From positions 1-31,247 of the forward strand of contig CAYGYG010000030.1 of NCBI GenBank assembly GCA_964354155.1: a stretch of 31,247 bases of DNA. The letters are read 5' to 3'. The position numbers and the translations under genes are program-made. This stretch comes from CAYGYG01 sp964354155. GTDB taxonomy: Bacteria; Hydrothermota; Tepidihabitantia; SM23-42; CAYGYG01. Positions 30,000 to 31,247 of this stretch are shown here, one piece after another; within the stretch, counting starts at the first letter, position 1; every line of letters begins with the position of its first letter. The notes beneath the pieces are model-generated. The model saw only the letters and a list, made by a program, of their open reading frames with translations. It did no database searches and was not told where the DNA came from.

Positions 30000-30086
30000 A
30001 TGCCTGGTTCGGCGGCCGGCGTGTATCATGTCAGTCTGGCCGTGAAAAACGGGACAAGAGTCCAGAAACTGGTAGTGATGAGATAG
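30000..30086 (+). pseudogene. Orphan sorting-tail fragment
   Basis: Immediately after the beta-helix gene, in another frame, 28 codons read as a complete final part of a Por/FlgD-type sorting tail: 'AAGVYHVSLAVKNGTRVQ' followed by KLVVMR and a stop. The same element ends the intact tails here (e.g. 'PAGVYFCRLENG'). The body of the gene it belonged to is missing, so this is a remnant of a lost or recombined surface-protein gene. Confidence 0.55.
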
Positions 30087-30099
30087 GTTTGTTCTCGAC

Positions 30100-30240
30100 T
30101 TAACGCAGAATATACCCGACCTTTATCTTTCCGGTTTGTGTCGATTTCTCCTTGGTTTTCACCCGGCAGTCGTCAATGATGACAGAACAATGCCCCCAAG
30201 CTCCAGTCGCGGGCTTGCCGTAACCAGCAAGCCCCCTACG
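30100..30240 (-). pseudogene. Possible C-terminal coding remnant
   Basis: On the minus strand an open frame of about 45 codons without a start codon runs from an in-frame TGA to TAA at 30100-30102 and ends 'STQTGKIKVGYILR'. It reads protein-like but matches nothing I recognise. A hairpin repeat interrupts its 5' part. It may be a decayed gene end or chance. Nothing else is seen between 30087 and 30270. Confidence 0.25.
30211..30234. repeat. 8-bp-stem inverted repeat
   Basis: GGGCTTGC (30211-30218) and GCAAGCCC (30227-30234) are separated by eight bases, with CCCTAC just to the right. It recalls the GTAGGG...CCCTAC palindrome at 9963-9990. No T-run follows on either strand. Confidence 0.5.
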
Positions 30241-30270
30241 TCACGATGGTATTAGTATGTTAGAGAGCTT

Positions 30271-30561
30271 TTACCAGGACCGTCCGCCGCTCCGGCCGCC
30301 ACCACCGCGACCACCTTCAGCCCGAGGACGGGCCTCATTGACATTGAGAGTTCGCCCCTTCAGTTCCTTGCCGTTCATACCGTTGATCGCCGCCTGCGCC
30401 TCGGGCGCGCCCGGCATTTCAACGAATGCGAATCCTCGCGATTCGCCGCTGAATTTGTCGGTGATGATCTTAACCGACGCGACCTGCCCAAAGGCCTCGA
30501 AGGCCGCGCGCAGATCTTCTTCTTTCGCGTCACGTGACAGATTACCTACGTAGATGTTCAT
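30271..30561 (-). CDS. RRM-type RNA-binding protein with Gly/Arg-rich tail
   Basis: A 96-residue protein with one RNA recognition motif: RNP2 'IYVGNL' at the start and RNP1 'RGFAFVEM' near residue 42, the aromatic residues being those that stack on RNA bases. The last ~20 residues are Gly/Arg/Ser-rich ('EGGRGGGGRSGGRSW'). Such short proteins are common in cyanobacteria and FCB-group bacteria, often cold-induced, and are thought to act as RNA chaperones. The ATG follows AAGGAG (30568-30573). The gene lies just downstream of the 5S rRNA on the same strand with no recognisable promoter between, so some expression by rRNA read-through is possible. Confidence 0.93.
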   Translation of the reverse strand: MNIYVGNLSRDAKEEDLRAAFEAFGQVASVKIITDKFSGESRGFAFVEMPGAPEAQAAINGMNGKELKGRTLNVNEARPRAEGGRGGGGRSGGRSW

Positions 30562-30620
30562 TACAATCTCCTTGTTGTTTTTTGTACGTCATGTCCAGAA
30601 TCAGTCTTCGTAAAACAAAA

Positions 30621-30736
<116 letters not shown>

Positions 30737-30865
30737 AATTATCAGTCAATTAGTGCATAGTTAAACAGTTAATCAGTAACTGGTTAAATGAGACAAGACT
30801 TTTCGTTCAGCTCTTTAACCAATCAGCGATTATTTTCAGGTCTAATTGGAGTGGCGGGAAAAGGA
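30737..30865 (-). other. 23S-5S rRNA spacer
   Basis: About 129 bp, AT-rich, without a tRNA or ORF. It contains a small inverted repeat CAGTTA (30766-30771)/TAACTG (30777-30782) that may belong to processing stems. The 23S boundary is approximate. Confidence 0.7.

Positions 30866-31247
<382 letters not shown>

Noticed and set aside
30811..30822. BoxA-like GCTCTTTAAC in the 23S-5S spacer
   Set aside because: It lies on the plus strand while the rRNA is transcribed from the minus strand, so it cannot be the antitermination signal.

Overview
The window looks like a chromosomal stretch of an uncultured Gram-negative-type bacterium. This rests on two beta-barrel outer-membrane proteins (one with a TonB-type plug), several exported proteins with FlgD-like/Por-type C-terminal sorting tails, a giant periplasmic TPR protein and beta-helix or propeller surface proteins. 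That mix resembles FCB-group candidate phyla (WOR-3/Stahlbacteria, TA06, Zixibacteria-like). The phylum is an inference; the partial 23S rRNA at the right edge could settle it.

Layout. 0.1-1.75 kb: a short TonB-receptor-like barrel. 1.87-9.85 kb: one compact nine-gene + strand operon with mostly overlapping genes. It holds mannose-family PTS IIB, IIC and IID, HPr, Enzyme I, a phosphoglucose/phosphomannose isomerase, a sugar-1-phosphate nucleotidylyltransferase, a TPR protein and a glycosyltransferase. It reads as sugar capture by phosphorylation, isomerisation, nucleotide-sugar formation and glycan synthesis, but no EIIA is present. 10.0-11.6 kb: a secreted M28 zinc peptidase. 11.65-16.0 kb (- strand): a 967-residue TPR protein followed by a barrel protein whose best start is a non-canonical AUC. 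16.1-18.5 kb (- strand): a B12-binding radical SAM enzyme and a small FG-GAP protein. 18.9-24.3 kb: two large paralogous exported proteins, each with 14 blade-like ~50-residue repeats and a sorting tail. 24.3-26.6 kb (- strand): endonuclease IV and an NFACT/RqcH-type protein. 26.7-30.0 kb: a polytopic membrane protein and a secreted right-handed beta-helix protein. 30.0-30.25 kb: two coding remnants. 30.27-31.25 kb (- strand): an RRM RNA-binding protein, 5S rRNA and the 3' end of 23S rRNA.

Regulatory layer. At least six promoters share a near-consensus TTGACA/TATAAT pattern with a 16-bp spacer. In three cases the start codon lies only 5-6 nt after the -10 hexamer with no Shine-Dalgarno sequence, which predicts leaderless mRNAs. 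Other genes (10006, 18865, 21636, 28408, 26640, 30561) have strong Shine-Dalgarno sites, so both initiation modes coexist. Two genes are preceded by short upstream ORFs that end in a 4-nt overlap with the gene start.

Repeats. Small palindromes and 7-nt tandem tracts lie both between genes and inside the sorting-tail coding regions of the two propeller paralogs. No CRISPR array, transposase, integrase or complete tRNA was seen.
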